Source: an uncultured Pelagibacteraceae bacterium
Lineage (GTDB): Bacteria > Pseudomonadota > Alphaproteobacteria > Pelagibacterales > Pelagibacteraceae
Direction: 5' to 3'
DNA: 48,000 nucleotides
NCBI GenBank assembly: GCA_902580565.1
Contig: CACHLD010000002.1
Location: 1 to 48,000 of the forward strand
Shown: in pieces, positions 17,037 to 25,435 of the stretch
How positions within the stretch are numbered: position 1 is the stretch's first letter
Layout: each line of letters opens with the position of its first letter
Program-made: the position numbers and the translations under genes
Notes under the pieces: model-generated
What the model was told of the DNA's origin: nothing
What the model saw: only the letters and a program-made list of their open reading frames with translations
Database searches by the model: none

Positions 17037-17548
17037 TTTTTTCCTAACGTTTTTTTAAGCTGACTATAAGCTAGTGTAATTTTTTTAAGCTTATCTTCAA
17101 ACTTTTTATTACCATGGTTTTTATCAGGATGATATTTTTTAACAAGGTTTTTAAACTTTGCTTGTATTTCATCCCATTTTGCCGCATCATTTAGTTCCAT
17201 TACTGACAGTGCGTCCTTATCTGTCTGTGAAAGTTTAGTCTTTTTAAAATCAGAGTAATTAGAACTTTTAAAAATATTTAATTTATCTTCTAAAGCATTA
17301 TTCCATAAAATATTAAAAAAATTTTCCGAGGATCCAAAATTTTTAGTCGATTTATGCCAAGTTAAATCAGACTTGATAAAAAACTCTATCTCTTGGTCAT
17401 TCATATTTTTAAAATAATTCCAGTTTTTGTTAAATTCTTTTACGTGTTCCAAACACAATAATCTAAATTTTTTACTGTTATCTTTTTCAACAGGCGCTTT
17501 ATAAGAACCTATTTTATTACAATTTTCCCAATCACAGATTATTTTCAT
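17033..17548 (-). CDS. J-domain protein linked to cobS
   Basis: A 171-residue protein. The C-terminal 60 residues form a J domain with the HPD motif at 140-142 ([12 protein letters not shown]) that would stimulate DnaK. The N-terminus has a possible metal site: Cys5 and Cys10 (CDWENC), then Cys32 and His35 in LCLEH. It lacks the glycine/phenylalanine and zinc-finger domains of DnaJ itself, so it is a specialised co-chaperone. The conserved position ahead of cobS-cobT and opposite bolA suggests it helps load or assemble the CobST complex; that link is inference. Confidence 0.85.
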   Translation of the reverse strand: MKIICDWENCNKIGSYKAPVEKDNSKKFRLLCLEHVKEFNKNWNYFKNMNDQEIEFFIKSDLTWHKSTKNFGSSENFFNILWNNALEDKLNIFKSSNYSDFKKTKLSQTDKDALSVMELNDAAKWDEIQAKFKNLVKKYHPDKNHGNKKFEDKLKKITLAYSQLKKTLGKK

Positions 17549-17582
17549 AATAGATTTATTTCTATATAATAATTTTAAACAA

Positions 17583-17837
17583 ATGGAAAATTATTTTAAA
17601 GAGATTGAAAAAAAATTAAAAAAAGAAATAAAATTTGAAAAACTAAAAATTATTAATAATTCTCATAAACACAAAGGGCACCAATTTTTTTCTGAAGATA
17701 AGTATCATTTACATTTAAAAATAGAGTCAGTTTTTCTTAGATCAATAACACGATTGAGCGCACAAAAGTTAATCATGAATGTTTTAAAAGATGATCTTAA
17801 ACAAAAAATTCATGCCTTAGAAATTAGTATTGAGTAA
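17583..17837 (+). CDS. BolA family protein
   Basis: An 84-residue protein with the BolA fold pattern: an N-terminal helix, then LKIINNSHKHKGH with histidines that could ligate a cluster, the HLHLKIES strand, and the C-terminal SAQKLIMNVLKDDL...IHALEISI. BolA proteins pair with monothiol glutaredoxins to handle [2Fe-2S] clusters and iron signalling. It is divergent from the J-protein/cobS/cobT operon, a neighbourhood typical of alphaproteobacteria, and its end overlaps converging aroB by 14 bases. Confidence 0.92.
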   Translation: MENYFKEIEKKLKKEIKFEKLKIINNSHKHKGHQFFSEDKYHLHLKIESVFLRSITRLSAQKLIMNVLKDDLKQKIHALEISIE

Positions 17838-18936
17838 AGTTTATTACCTTTTTCTTTAATTCGTTAATAGAAATTTTATACTTATTCGGTAAAGCAGTTT
17901 TCCCAATTTTTTTAATTAGAATAAAATTTATTTTCTCATCATTATTTTTTTTATCATTTTTTAAAAAAGGTATTAAACTTTTAATCTCAGATGCTTTGGA
18001 GCATTTTTTTATCGTATAATCCAATCCATTTTTTGAATAAATATCCATAATATCTTCTAAAACTTTTTTATTACATATTTTTTTTATAATTGATAATTTC
18101 GTAGCTAAAATAATTCCAGCCAAAACAGCTTCTCCATGAGTGGTATTTCTTGAATAATCATTTTTTACTTCGATTGCATGAGCAAAGGTATGTCCGAAAT
18201 TTAAGATCATTCTTATTTTTTTTTCATTTATATCTTTGTTAACAAAAAATAATTTAATTTGACAACTTTTTTTAATTGCATAAGTTAATTTTTTTTCATT
18301 TTGTGAAAAAAGATATTTAGTATTTTTTTTAAGCCAATTAAAAAAGTTCTTATCTTTTATTAAAGCATGTTTAAGTATTTCGGCATAACCACAGATCATT
18401 TCTTTTTTACTTAAACTTTTTAAAAAAGATATATCACTTAATACTAATTTAGGTTGAGAGAAGGAGCCAATTAAGTTTTTACCATAAATAGAATTTACTC
18501 CTGTTTTACCTCCAATAGATGCGTCGACTTGAGATAGTAAAGTTGTTGGTATGCTAACAAAATTAATTCCTCTTTTATATATACTTGCTATGAAGCCTGT
18601 TAAATCACCAGTTATACCTCCTCCAATACCAATAATTAAATCTGTTCGATTTAAATTTTTTGCAAATAATTTATCTAAAAAGAAATTTACAGTTTTTAAT
18701 GATTTTTCTTTTTCATTTGGGTTAAAAATTAAACTTGTTAATTCATATTTTGAGAGAGTTTTAATGATAGTTTTTTTAAACTTTGATGGAACTTTATTAT
18801 CAAATATAAGAGCAATTTTTTTTGTTTTTGGAAATAATAGCCTTACATTTTTTGGTAAAATTTTTAGGATATTATTGCCAATTAAAACTTTGTATCCCTT
18901 ATCTGGGCTGTTAACTTTAATTTGATGTATTTTCAT
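17824..18936 (-). CDS. aroB: 3-dehydroquinate synthase
   Basis: A 370-residue NAD- and divalent-metal-dependent enzyme converting DAHP to 3-dehydroquinate, step two of the shikimate pathway. Visible motifs are GGGITGDLTGF (NAD site), SIPTTLLSQVDASIGGKTGVN, the GYAEILKHALI segment with metal-binding residues, and NFGHTFAHAIE with two metal-ligand histidines. The start overlaps the end of aroK by 20 bases, so the two shikimate genes are coupled. Confidence 0.95.
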   Translation of the reverse strand: MKIHQIKVNSPDKGYKVLIGNNILKILPKNVRLLFPKTKKIALIFDNKVPSKFKKTIIKTLSKYELTSLIFNPNEKEKSLKTVNFFLDKLFAKNLNRTDLIIGIGGGITGDLTGFIASIYKRGINFVSIPTTLLSQVDASIGGKTGVNSIYGKNLIGSFSQPKLVLSDISFLKSLSKKEMICGYAEILKHALIKDKNFFNWLKKNTKYLFSQNEKKLTYAIKKSCQIKLFFVNKDINEKKIRMILNFGHTFAHAIEVKNDYSRNTTHGEAVLAGIILATKLSIIKKICNKKVLEDIMDIYSKNGLDYTIKKCSKASEIKSLIPFLKNDKKNNDEKINFILIKKIGKTALPNKYKISINELKKKVINFTQY

Positions 18937-19432
18937 ATAATCTTATAATCTTATTAATAGTAGTTTCGATACTCTTTGATTTAATTTTAATTCTATAATT
19001 AGACTCATTATAAATTTTCTTTCTCTCAGAGTAAATTCGATAAACTGATTCTTCTAATTTATCCTTATCTAATAAAGGTCTTTTTTTGGCAACTTTCAAT
19101 CTTGAAGTTAAAGATTTTAAATCTAGGTCTAACCAAAAACTTATACAACAGTTTTTTATTTCTTTTCTTATTGAAGCATTTAAAAATGCACCTCCTCCAA
19201 GAGCGATTAAAGACTCTTCTTTTTTTATTTGTTGTAAGGTAATCTTTTTTTCAATTTTTCTAAAATAATATTCCCCCTTTTTTTCAAAAATATCTCTTAT
19301 TGTATTTTTCTCCTTTTTTTCGATAATTTTATCAACATCAATAAATTTAAGGCTAAGCTTTTTTGCAAGCTTTTTTCCTATAGTTGATTTACCAACTCCC
19401 ATCATTCCAGTTAATATAAGGTTTTTTTTCAA
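18917..19432 (-). CDS. aroK: shikimate kinase
   Basis: A 171-residue P-loop kinase that phosphorylates shikimate at O3. Walker A is GMMGVGKST (9-17); DVDKIIE gives the shikimate-binding Asp, with FRKIE and ALGGGAF as the further substrate loops, and KKRPLL is the lid Arg region. The start is TTG at 19432; no ATG precedes the P-loop. It is the first gene of a two-gene operon with aroB. Confidence 0.95.
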   Translation of the reverse strand: MKKNLILTGMMGVGKSTIGKKLAKKLSLKFIDVDKIIEKKEKNTIRDIFEKKGEYYFRKIEKKITLQQIKKEESLIALGGGAFLNASIRKEIKNCCISFWLDLDLKSLTSRLKVAKKRPLLDKDKLEESVYRIYSERKKIYNESNYRIKIKSKSIETTINKIIRLYENTSN

Positions 19433-19505
19433 TTATATTACCAATTTTAAATTTGATTTATCACAAATATGTCTTATTTTTTGAGTTTAAATATATTTTT
19501 TTACT

Positions 19506-19688
19506 ATGCAACTTAAATACAACAGACAACAAAGTATAGGCAGCTCTATTGGCAGAGTATTAATTAAACTCGCTTTGATTTTAATAATTTTAATTGTCGG
19601 AATGTTTTTAATTGAGAAAATAAATTTTCCTAGTCCTAAACAAGACTACAAAATAGATATTACTGATGAAATTAAAAAGCTTAAATAA
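19506..19688 (+). CDS. small single-helix membrane protein, unknown function
   Basis: A 60-residue protein: a basic N-terminus (KYNRQQSIGSSIGR), one membrane helix (about residues 22-41, Leu/Ile-rich) and a charged tail ending DITDEIKKLK. Its last codons overlap the start of the next gene by 23 bases in another frame, which argues for a coupled pair. I recognise no family. Likely inserted in the inner membrane, tail outside, given the positive N-terminus. Confidence 0.6.
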   Translation: MQLKYNRQQSIGSSIGRVLIKLALILIILIVGMFLIEKINFPSPKQDYKIDITDEIKKLK

Positions 19689-21408
19689 ATATATAGGCTT
19701 TTTAATTTTAATAATTTCATTTATGCCCTTTACAATTTTGGCAGAGGAAGAAATTGATATTTGGAATAAAGAAAAAAAACAAAGTCTTCAAAAAACTCAG
19801 TCAGTTGATAATTTAACTCAAACTTTAGATAAACCTAAAGCATCAGATACGGTGACTACTTTAAATAATATAGAAGTTACAAATGAATTAAATAAAGATA
19901 CAAAAGAAACTAAAATTTTTGGAATTTATGATCCTGAAGTAAATAATTTTGATTTAAATATGTGGTCACAAACTAGCGCCGAAGATGTTAGATCAAGTAT
20001 TAAAAGAATTAATAAAATAGAACTTTCAAGTATTTCCTTAAGATTATTTGAAAATACACTTTACTCTTTTGCTTATCCCCCTGAAGGGATGGGAGAAAAA
20101 GAATTTATCGATTTAAAGATTAATTGGATGATTAGAAATAAACGTTCTGATTTGATTGAAGAATTTTTAAAACAAAATAGCGAATTTCATAATAAAAAAA
20201 AGATCATTCAATATCTAGTAGATGAAAACATTGCTAAAGCAGACATTAATAGAGGATGTGAAAAGATAAGTTTTATAGATAAAAGCATTAAAGACTCTTA
20301 TTTGGAAAAATTTAAAATATACTGTTTAGTATTTAATGATAAAAAAAATGAAGCTCAACTCTTATATGATATTTTAAAAGAGCAAAATCAATCAGATAAG
20401 TTTTTTGACGATAAAATAAATTTTCTTCTTGGAATAACTAGTAAAACAAATGAAAAAATAAATGAGGATAGTTTATTAAATTTTTACCTTTCAAGTATAA
20501 CAAATAAAAATTTCAAGTACGAACCAAAAAAAAATACAAAAAAAGAAATTTGGGAGTATTTAAACGCAGCAAATTTAATAATTCTAGAGGACATTGAAGA
20601 TAAAGAGAGGATAAAAGATTTAGAGATAGCTGCAAATCAAGATCAATATGAAAAAAAAAATATTTTCGATATTTATAAAAGAATATCTTTTAGCTTAAAC
20701 AGCTTAATTAACGCTAATAATATTTATCAAACCTTGGATAAGACCGATGCTAGAGCACTTATTTACCAAAAATATTTACTTTCAGATAACAACGAAAGTA
20801 AAATTAAACTACTATTTTTATTAGAAGATTTGTTTAAAAAAGATAATTTGTTAAATGTTTATTCGCAATTCATGATTGATAAACTTAAGGAAATAGATCC
20901 AAAAGATGTGCCAAAAGAATATGAAGAAGTGATAGCAAATAAAATAGTTGATGAAGAAGATTTTAAACTAGGAAAGATAAAATATGATGATAAAATTCTT
21001 CACAGATCAAGACTGATTAAGTATTTCACTGAAAACACAAATCAAAAAAAAATACAAAAAGATTTTAATAGAATTTATAAAAAGATTAAAAAAAACAGAA
21101 AATATTTTTTTTCAGCTAAAGATATAGCCTTAATAGAATCTCTCGCTAAAGATGGACTCGAAATACCTAAAGAAATTGACTATCTATCCATCTCTAAAAC
21201 TTATGATGTTCCATCTAATTTACTTAAACTATCAAAGAACAATCAACCTGCTTTCTTAACCTTAAAGATAGTAGAAATTATTGGAGAAGATGAGGGACAT
21301 GACTTAGACCCTGAAACGATATATTTTATAACACACCTTTTAAATCAAACTAATCTTAAAAAGTTAAGAAATGAAGTTTTGATTTCAGCACTACCACAAA
21401 GAAGTTAA
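19666..21408 (+). CDS. exported alpha-helical repeat protein, unknown function
   Basis: A 580-residue protein with a signal peptide (about residues 1-26, hydrophobic run ending ILA) and then mostly charged helical sequence without a catalytic motif I can recognise. Pairs of helices with Tyr/Leu/Phe spacing along its length are compatible with an all-helical solenoid, and there are only two visible Cys. It lies between aroK (divergent) and def, and overlaps the small membrane protein gene. A structural or scaffolding role in the periplasm is inference. In related genomes this slot tends to hold poorly characterised alphaproteobacterial proteins. Confidence 0.7.
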   Translation: MKLKSLNKYIGFLILIISFMPFTILAEEEIDIWNKEKKQSLQKTQSVDNLTQTLDKPKASDTVTTLNNIEVTNELNKDTKETKIFGIYDPEVNNFDLNMWSQTSAEDVRSSIKRINKIELSSISLRLFENTLYSFAYPPEGMGEKEFIDLKINWMIRNKRSDLIEEFLKQNSEFHNKKKIIQYLVDENIAKADINRGCEKISFIDKSIKDSYLEKFKIYCLVFNDKKNEAQLLYDILKEQNQSDKFFDDKINFLLGITSKTNEKINEDSLLNFYLSSITNKNFKYEPKKNTKKEIWEYLNAANLIILEDIEDKERIKDLEIAANQDQYEKKNIFDIYKRISFSLNSLINANNIYQTLDKTDARALIYQKYLLSDNNESKIKLLFLLEDLFKKDNLLNVYSQFMIDKLKEIDPKDVPKEYEEVIANKIVDEEDFKLGKIKYDDKILHRSRLIKYFTENTNQKKIQKDFNRIYKKIKKNRKYFFSAKDIALIESLAKDGLEIPKEIDYLSISKTYDVPSNLLKLSKNNQPAFLTLKIVEIIGEDEGHDLDPETIYFITHLLNQTNLKKLRNEVLISALPQRS

Positions 21409-21428
21409 TTATAATATAAACCAATTAT

Positions 21429-21950
21429 ATGAAGAGAAAAATTCTAATAGAGCCAGATCCAATTTTAAGAAAAAAATGTGAACCTTTAGAAAAAGTTGAT
21501 GATGAGGTAAGAAAATTAATGAAAGAAATGTTAGAAATAATGTATGAGGCTCCTGGAATAGGATTAGCTGCAGTTCAAATAGGAATTTTAAAGAGGGTAG
21601 TAGTCATTGATTTATCAAAAGAAAATGAAAAAAAAAATCCTTTGTTTTTTATAAATCCAAAAATTGTACATCGTTCGGATAACAAATCAATTTATGAAGA
21701 GGGCTGTCTATCTTTACCAGGACAATTTGCTGAAATTGAAAGACCAGCAGAGTGTACTTTAAATTATATCGATTTTTTTGGAAAAGAAAAAGAATTAAAA
21801 GCCGAAGGACTTTTGGCAACCTGCATACAACATGAAGTAGACCATTTGGATGGAGTTTTATTCATTGATTATCTTTCTAAACTTAAAAAAGATATGATTA
21901 TAAAAAAACTAGTTAAACATAAAAAAGAAATTGAAAGAATAGTAGTCTAA
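21429..21950 (+). CDS. def: peptide deformylase
   Basis: A 173-residue metalloenzyme that removes the N-formyl group from new proteins. All three motifs are present: GIGLAAVQIG (I), EEGCLSLPG with the metal-binding Cys (II) and QHEVDHLDG with two metal-binding His and the catalytic Glu (III). It is followed after three bases by fmt, which adds the formyl group to Met-tRNA, and then truA; a standard alphaproteobacterial operon. Confidence 0.97.
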   Translation: MKRKILIEPDPILRKKCEPLEKVDDEVRKLMKEMLEIMYEAPGIGLAAVQIGILKRVVVIDLSKENEKKNPLFFINPKIVHRSDNKSIYEEGCLSLPGQFAEIERPAECTLNYIDFFGKEKELKAEGLLATCIQHEVDHLDGVLFIDYLSKLKKDMIIKKLVKHKKEIERIVV

Positions 21951-21953
21951 AAA

Positions 21954-22880
21954 ATGTCTTTAAAGATTATCTTTATGGGAACTCCAGAGTTCTCTGTTCC
22001 AGTTTTACAATCATTAAATAACTCAAAACACCAATTATTAACAGTATATACTCAACCGCCTAAAAAAAAATTGAGAGGGCAGAAAATAATTCAATGTCCA
22101 ATTCATATAGCTGCTGAAAAATTAAATATTCCAGTTCGTTTTCCTGAAAGGATAAGTTCAAAAGAAGAAATAGATTTTATAAAAAAATTAAAACCAGATA
22201 TTGTAATTGTGGTAGCTTATGGAAAAATTTTACCTAAAGAACTTTTAGCATTATCAAATGTTAAATTTATAAATATTCATGCTTCATTGCTGCCTAGATG
22301 GCGAGGAGCTGCCCCTATACAAAGAGCAATAATGAACCGAGATAAAGAGACTGGTATTTCAATTATGAAAATTATAAATGAATTAGATGCTGGCCCTGTC
22401 ATGCACTTTGTAAAAATAAAAATTGATAATGAAACCACTTTTGAGAGCTTAAGTGAAGAAATGTCTAAGATATCATCAAAGGTTATTTTAGACTGTTTGA
22501 AAATCATAGAAAAAAAAGAAGAAAAATTTACTCCTCAAGAAAAATCAAAAGTAACTTACGCTAATAAGATCGAAAAATCTGAAACAAAAATTAATTGGAA
22601 TGATAAAGCTAATAACATTATAGCAAAAATAAATGCACTACACCCAACTCCTGGTACTTGGTTTAAATTTAATGGCAGTAGAATAAAGATATTAAAAGCT
22701 AAAGAAATTATAGCAAAAGGAAAGCCTGGAGAGATAATAAATGAAAATTTTTTAGTTGCATGCTTAGAAAATGCCATTCAATTACTAGAAATTAAAAAAG
22801 AGGGAAAAAAGAGTATGAACGTGAATGATTTTTTAGTTGGAAATACTATAAAAATTGGAACAATTTTAGATGATGCATAA
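21954..22880 (+). CDS. fmt: methionyl-tRNA formyltransferase
   Basis: A 308-residue enzyme using 10-formyl-THF to formylate initiator Met-tRNA. The N-terminal domain starts IIFMGTPEFSVPVLQSL and carries INIHASLLPRWRGAAPIQ with the Asn/His catalytic pair and LDAGPV with the Asp. The C-terminal OB-fold domain includes NALHPTPGTWF. Its substrate could be supplied by the fhs gene at 37701. The end overlaps truA by 8-11 bases. Confidence 0.97.
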   Translation: MSLKIIFMGTPEFSVPVLQSLNNSKHQLLTVYTQPPKKKLRGQKIIQCPIHIAAEKLNIPVRFPERISSKEEIDFIKKLKPDIVIVVAYGKILPKELLALSNVKFINIHASLLPRWRGAAPIQRAIMNRDKETGISIMKIINELDAGPVMHFVKIKIDNETTFESLSEEMSKISSKVILDCLKIIEKKEEKFTPQEKSKVTYANKIEKSETKINWNDKANNIIAKINALHPTPGTWFKFNGSRIKILKAKEIIAKGKPGEIINENFLVACLENAIQLLEIKKEGKKSMNVNDFLVGNTIKIGTILDDA

Positions 22881-23613
22881 TTATCAGCTAATAATTGAGT
22901 ATGATGGATCAAACTTTGTTGGATGGCAATTTCAAAAAAATGGTAGATCGGTCCAAGAAGTTTTAGAAAAAAATCTAAAAAGATTATTAAAAAAAAAAAT
23001 AAGAGTTATTGGTGCCGGGAGAACGGATAAAGGAGTCCATGCATTTGGTCAGTCTGCAAACTTTTTAATTCAAAAAAAAATTGAAAACAAAAAAAACTTT
23101 TTAAACTCTATTAATTTTTTTTTAAGCAAATATTTAATTTCAGTGATTGATATTAAAAAGAAAAAACTTAGTTTTAATGCTAGATATGATGCAAAGCAAA
23201 GAATTTACGAATATAAAATAATTAATAGACAAAGCAACCTGGCAATTTTTAAAGAAAAGGCATGGCATGTTAAAAAAAAGTTAAACATTAAGCTTATCAA
23301 AAAAGGAACAAAAATATTACAAGGAACACATGATTTTTCTACCTTCAGATCATCTTCATGTTCTGCAAATTCTCCAATAAAGACAATTGATAATGTTAAA
23401 GTTAAAAAAGATAAAGATATAATTTTAATAGAATTTAAGTCAAAATCTTTTTTACAAAATCAAGTAAGATCAATGGTAGGTTGTTTGAAATATCTTTCCA
23501 GTGAAAAGTGGGATTTAAAAAAGTTCAAATTAGCAATGAATTCAAAAAAAAGAAGTTTTTGTGCACCTCCTGCACCTGCACATGGTCTATATTTAACAAA
23601 AGTAAAATATTAG
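22873..23613 (+). CDS. truA: tRNA pseudouridine(38-40) synthase
   Basis: A 246-residue enzyme making pseudouridine at positions 38-40 of the tRNA anticodon arm. The N-terminus reads LIIEYDGSNFVGWQFQ, the catalytic motif is GAGRTDKGVHAFGQ with Asp52 (counting from the second of two adjacent ATGs), and FLQNQVRSMVG and the C-terminal APAHGLYL are typical. It is coupled to fmt by overlap. In many alphaproteobacteria dapE follows directly; here a 3.7-kb glycan block intervenes. Confidence 0.96.
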   Translation: MHNYQLIIEYDGSNFVGWQFQKNGRSVQEVLEKNLKRLLKKKIRVIGAGRTDKGVHAFGQSANFLIQKKIENKKNFLNSINFFLSKYLISVIDIKKKKLSFNARYDAKQRIYEYKIINRQSNLAIFKEKAWHVKKKLNIKLIKKGTKILQGTHDFSTFRSSSCSANSPIKTIDNVKVKKDKDIILIEFKSKSFLQNQVRSMVGCLKYLSSEKWDLKKFKLAMNSKKRSFCAPPAPAHGLYLTKVKY

Positions 23614-23618
23614 TTTCT

Positions 23619-24365
23619 TTATTTAAGTCCATATTTAATTAATGAATTAATAGTTATCAAAGATAAGGATTTCAAATTAAGAAAAAAACTAAATTTATTA
23701 TATCTTTTATTTATTTTCCACATCCAAAAAAAATTACGTATTTTGTTACTCTGTAATGAGTCTTTTCTAATTCTATATTTTGAAAGAACGCTATCAAGTA
23801 AATTCGCTGAACCAATTTTTTTCAATAATTTACATTTATAATAATAATCTTCACAGATTAAAGTATTTGTAAATTTGATATTTTGAGTAATAGATCGTTT
23901 AATCATCATAGTACTAGTTCCAATTGTGGTATTTTTAATAAAAGAGTTGAAGGTAAATTTTTTTGGAGCCACTACAAGACCTAAAGATTTATCTTTACTG
24001 TCTATCAATTCATAATTTGTATAAGTGAATGTGAACTGATTATTTTCCATAAAACTATACTGTAGAGATAATTTTTTTTTATTCCAAATATCATCAGAGT
24101 CTAAAAAAGTTAAGTACTTTCCTGTTGAATTTTTAATTGCAAGATTTCTGCAGTAAGCCGCACCTTTATTCTTTTTTAAAAAGATTAATTTTATCTTTTT
24201 ATTTTTATAATTTTTTAAAATTTTTACAGTTTGAGCATTAGAATTATCATCAACAATTATTAGTTCCCATTTTTTAAAAGTCTGATTTAATACAGAGTTT
24301 ATTGCTGATTTTATATATTTTTCACTATTAAAATTTGGCATGATTATGCTTATTTTAGGTATCAT
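23619..24365 (-). CDS. family 2 glycosyltransferase
   Basis: A 248-residue GT-A fold enzyme beginning ISIIMPNFNSEKYI, with the nucleotide-binding IIVDDNS (Asp39/Asp40) and the DxD-type metal site TFLDSDDIW (Asp89, Asp91, Asp92) followed by NKKKL. The C-terminal part is basic and short (RIRKDSLQ segment), as in LPS/teichoic-acid transferases such as those decorating core oligosaccharide. No membrane helix is evident. It converges with truA five bases away and diverges from the next glycosyltransferase. Sugar and acceptor unknown. Confidence 0.88.
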   Translation of the reverse strand: MIPKISIIMPNFNSEKYIKSAINSVLNQTFKKWELIIVDDNSNAQTVKILKNYKNKKIKLIFLKKNKGAAYCRNLAIKNSTGKYLTFLDSDDIWNKKKLSLQYSFMENNQFTFTYTNYELIDSKDKSLGLVVAPKKFTFNSFIKNTTIGTSTMMIKRSITQNIKFTNTLICEDYYYKCKLLKKIGSANLLDSVLSKYRIRKDSLQSNKIRNFFWMWKINKRYNKFSFFLNLKSLSLITINSLIKYGLK

Positions 24366-24502
24366 TATTAAAATTGTTCAATAATTCTTTGATAAATAAT
24401 TTATTTATTTAGATATTACACTTTCAGTGGTAAAAGAACACCTTTAGTATAAAAAGATAAAAAATAATAGAAATAAAAAAAATTATTTAAATATATAAAT
24501 TT

Positions 24503-25429
24503 ATGCTTTCTATAGTTATACCAGTATATCAAGCAGAACACAGCATAAGAAAGTTGGTCAAAAAGTTATTAGAAGTATTTTCTGGCAAAAGTTTTGAAAT
24601 AATTCTTGTCAATGATTGTAGTCCAGATAATTCTCATCAGGAGTGTTTAGACGCTTATAGTGAAAATTCTAATACAATTACTTATATTAAACTTGCGAAG
24701 AATATGGGAGAACATAATGCTGTAATGGCCGGACTCAATTATGCAAAAGGGGAATGGGCAATTATTATGGATGATGACTTTCAAAATCCTCCTGAAGAAG
24801 CATTTAAACTTTATAATTATGCCGAAAAAAATACTTTTGATATTGTTTATGGAAATTATAAAAAAAATAAAAAACATAATTTTTTTAGAAACTTTATAAG
24901 CAATATAAATGATAAAACAGCTAATTGGGTTCTTGGGAAGCCAAAAAATATTTACTTAAGCAGTTTTAAATGTATTAAAAAAAAATTAATTGACCATATT
25001 GTGAATTACAAAGGACCTTACCCTTATATTGATGGACTAATTTTATCTAATACATCGAATATCGGAAGTTTAGAGACAGAACACAATCAAAGAGAAATAG
25101 GAAGTTCAGGTTATACACTTTTAAAACTTCTTAAGCTTTATGGCAATTTGTTCACTAATTTCTCTACAATACCAATTCATTTCTTTTCAATCTCTGGAAT
25201 AATATTAACTTTAATAGGATTTGCGTTTGGAATATTCATAATAATTGAAAAAATAATTAATCCAGAAATGCCAGCAGGATATAGTTCAATTCTTTCAGTG
25301 ATTTTATTTTTTTCAGGAATTCAATTAATATTTTTAGGTTTAATTGGTGAATATGTCGGTAAAATACTAAAAAATGTAAATAAAGAAAATCAGTTTTTTA
25401 TAGAAGTAATCAAAGAAAAAAAAAATTAA
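24503..25429 (+). CDS. GtrB/DPM1-like polyprenyl-phosphate glycosyltransferase
   Basis: A 308-residue family 2 glycosyltransferase with IIPVYQAEHSI-type start, ILVNDCSPDNS (Asp38), and IIMDDDFQNPPE (Asp90-92), the DDDxQxPP pattern of dolichol/undecaprenyl-phosphate sugar synthases. Two C-terminal membrane helices (about residues 228-252 and 263-288) match GtrB/ArnC-type enzymes, which load a sugar onto undecaprenyl phosphate. The converging neighbour 6 bases away is a GT-C-like integral membrane protein, the class that usually uses such lipid-linked sugars. Confidence 0.87.
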   Translation: MLSIVIPVYQAEHSIRKLVKKLLEVFSGKSFEIILVNDCSPDNSHQECLDAYSENSNTITYIKLAKNMGEHNAVMAGLNYAKGEWAIIMDDDFQNPPEEAFKLYNYAEKNTFDIVYGNYKKNKKHNFFRNFISNINDKTANWVLGKPKNIYLSSFKCIKKKLIDHIVNYKGPYPYIDGLILSNTSNIGSLETEHNQREIGSSGYTLLKLLKLYGNLFTNFSTIPIHFFSISGIILTLIGFAFGIFIIIEKIINPEMPAGYSSILSVILFFSGIQLIFLGLIGEYVGKILKNVNKENQFFIEVIKEKKN

Positions 25430-25435
25430 AGTATT

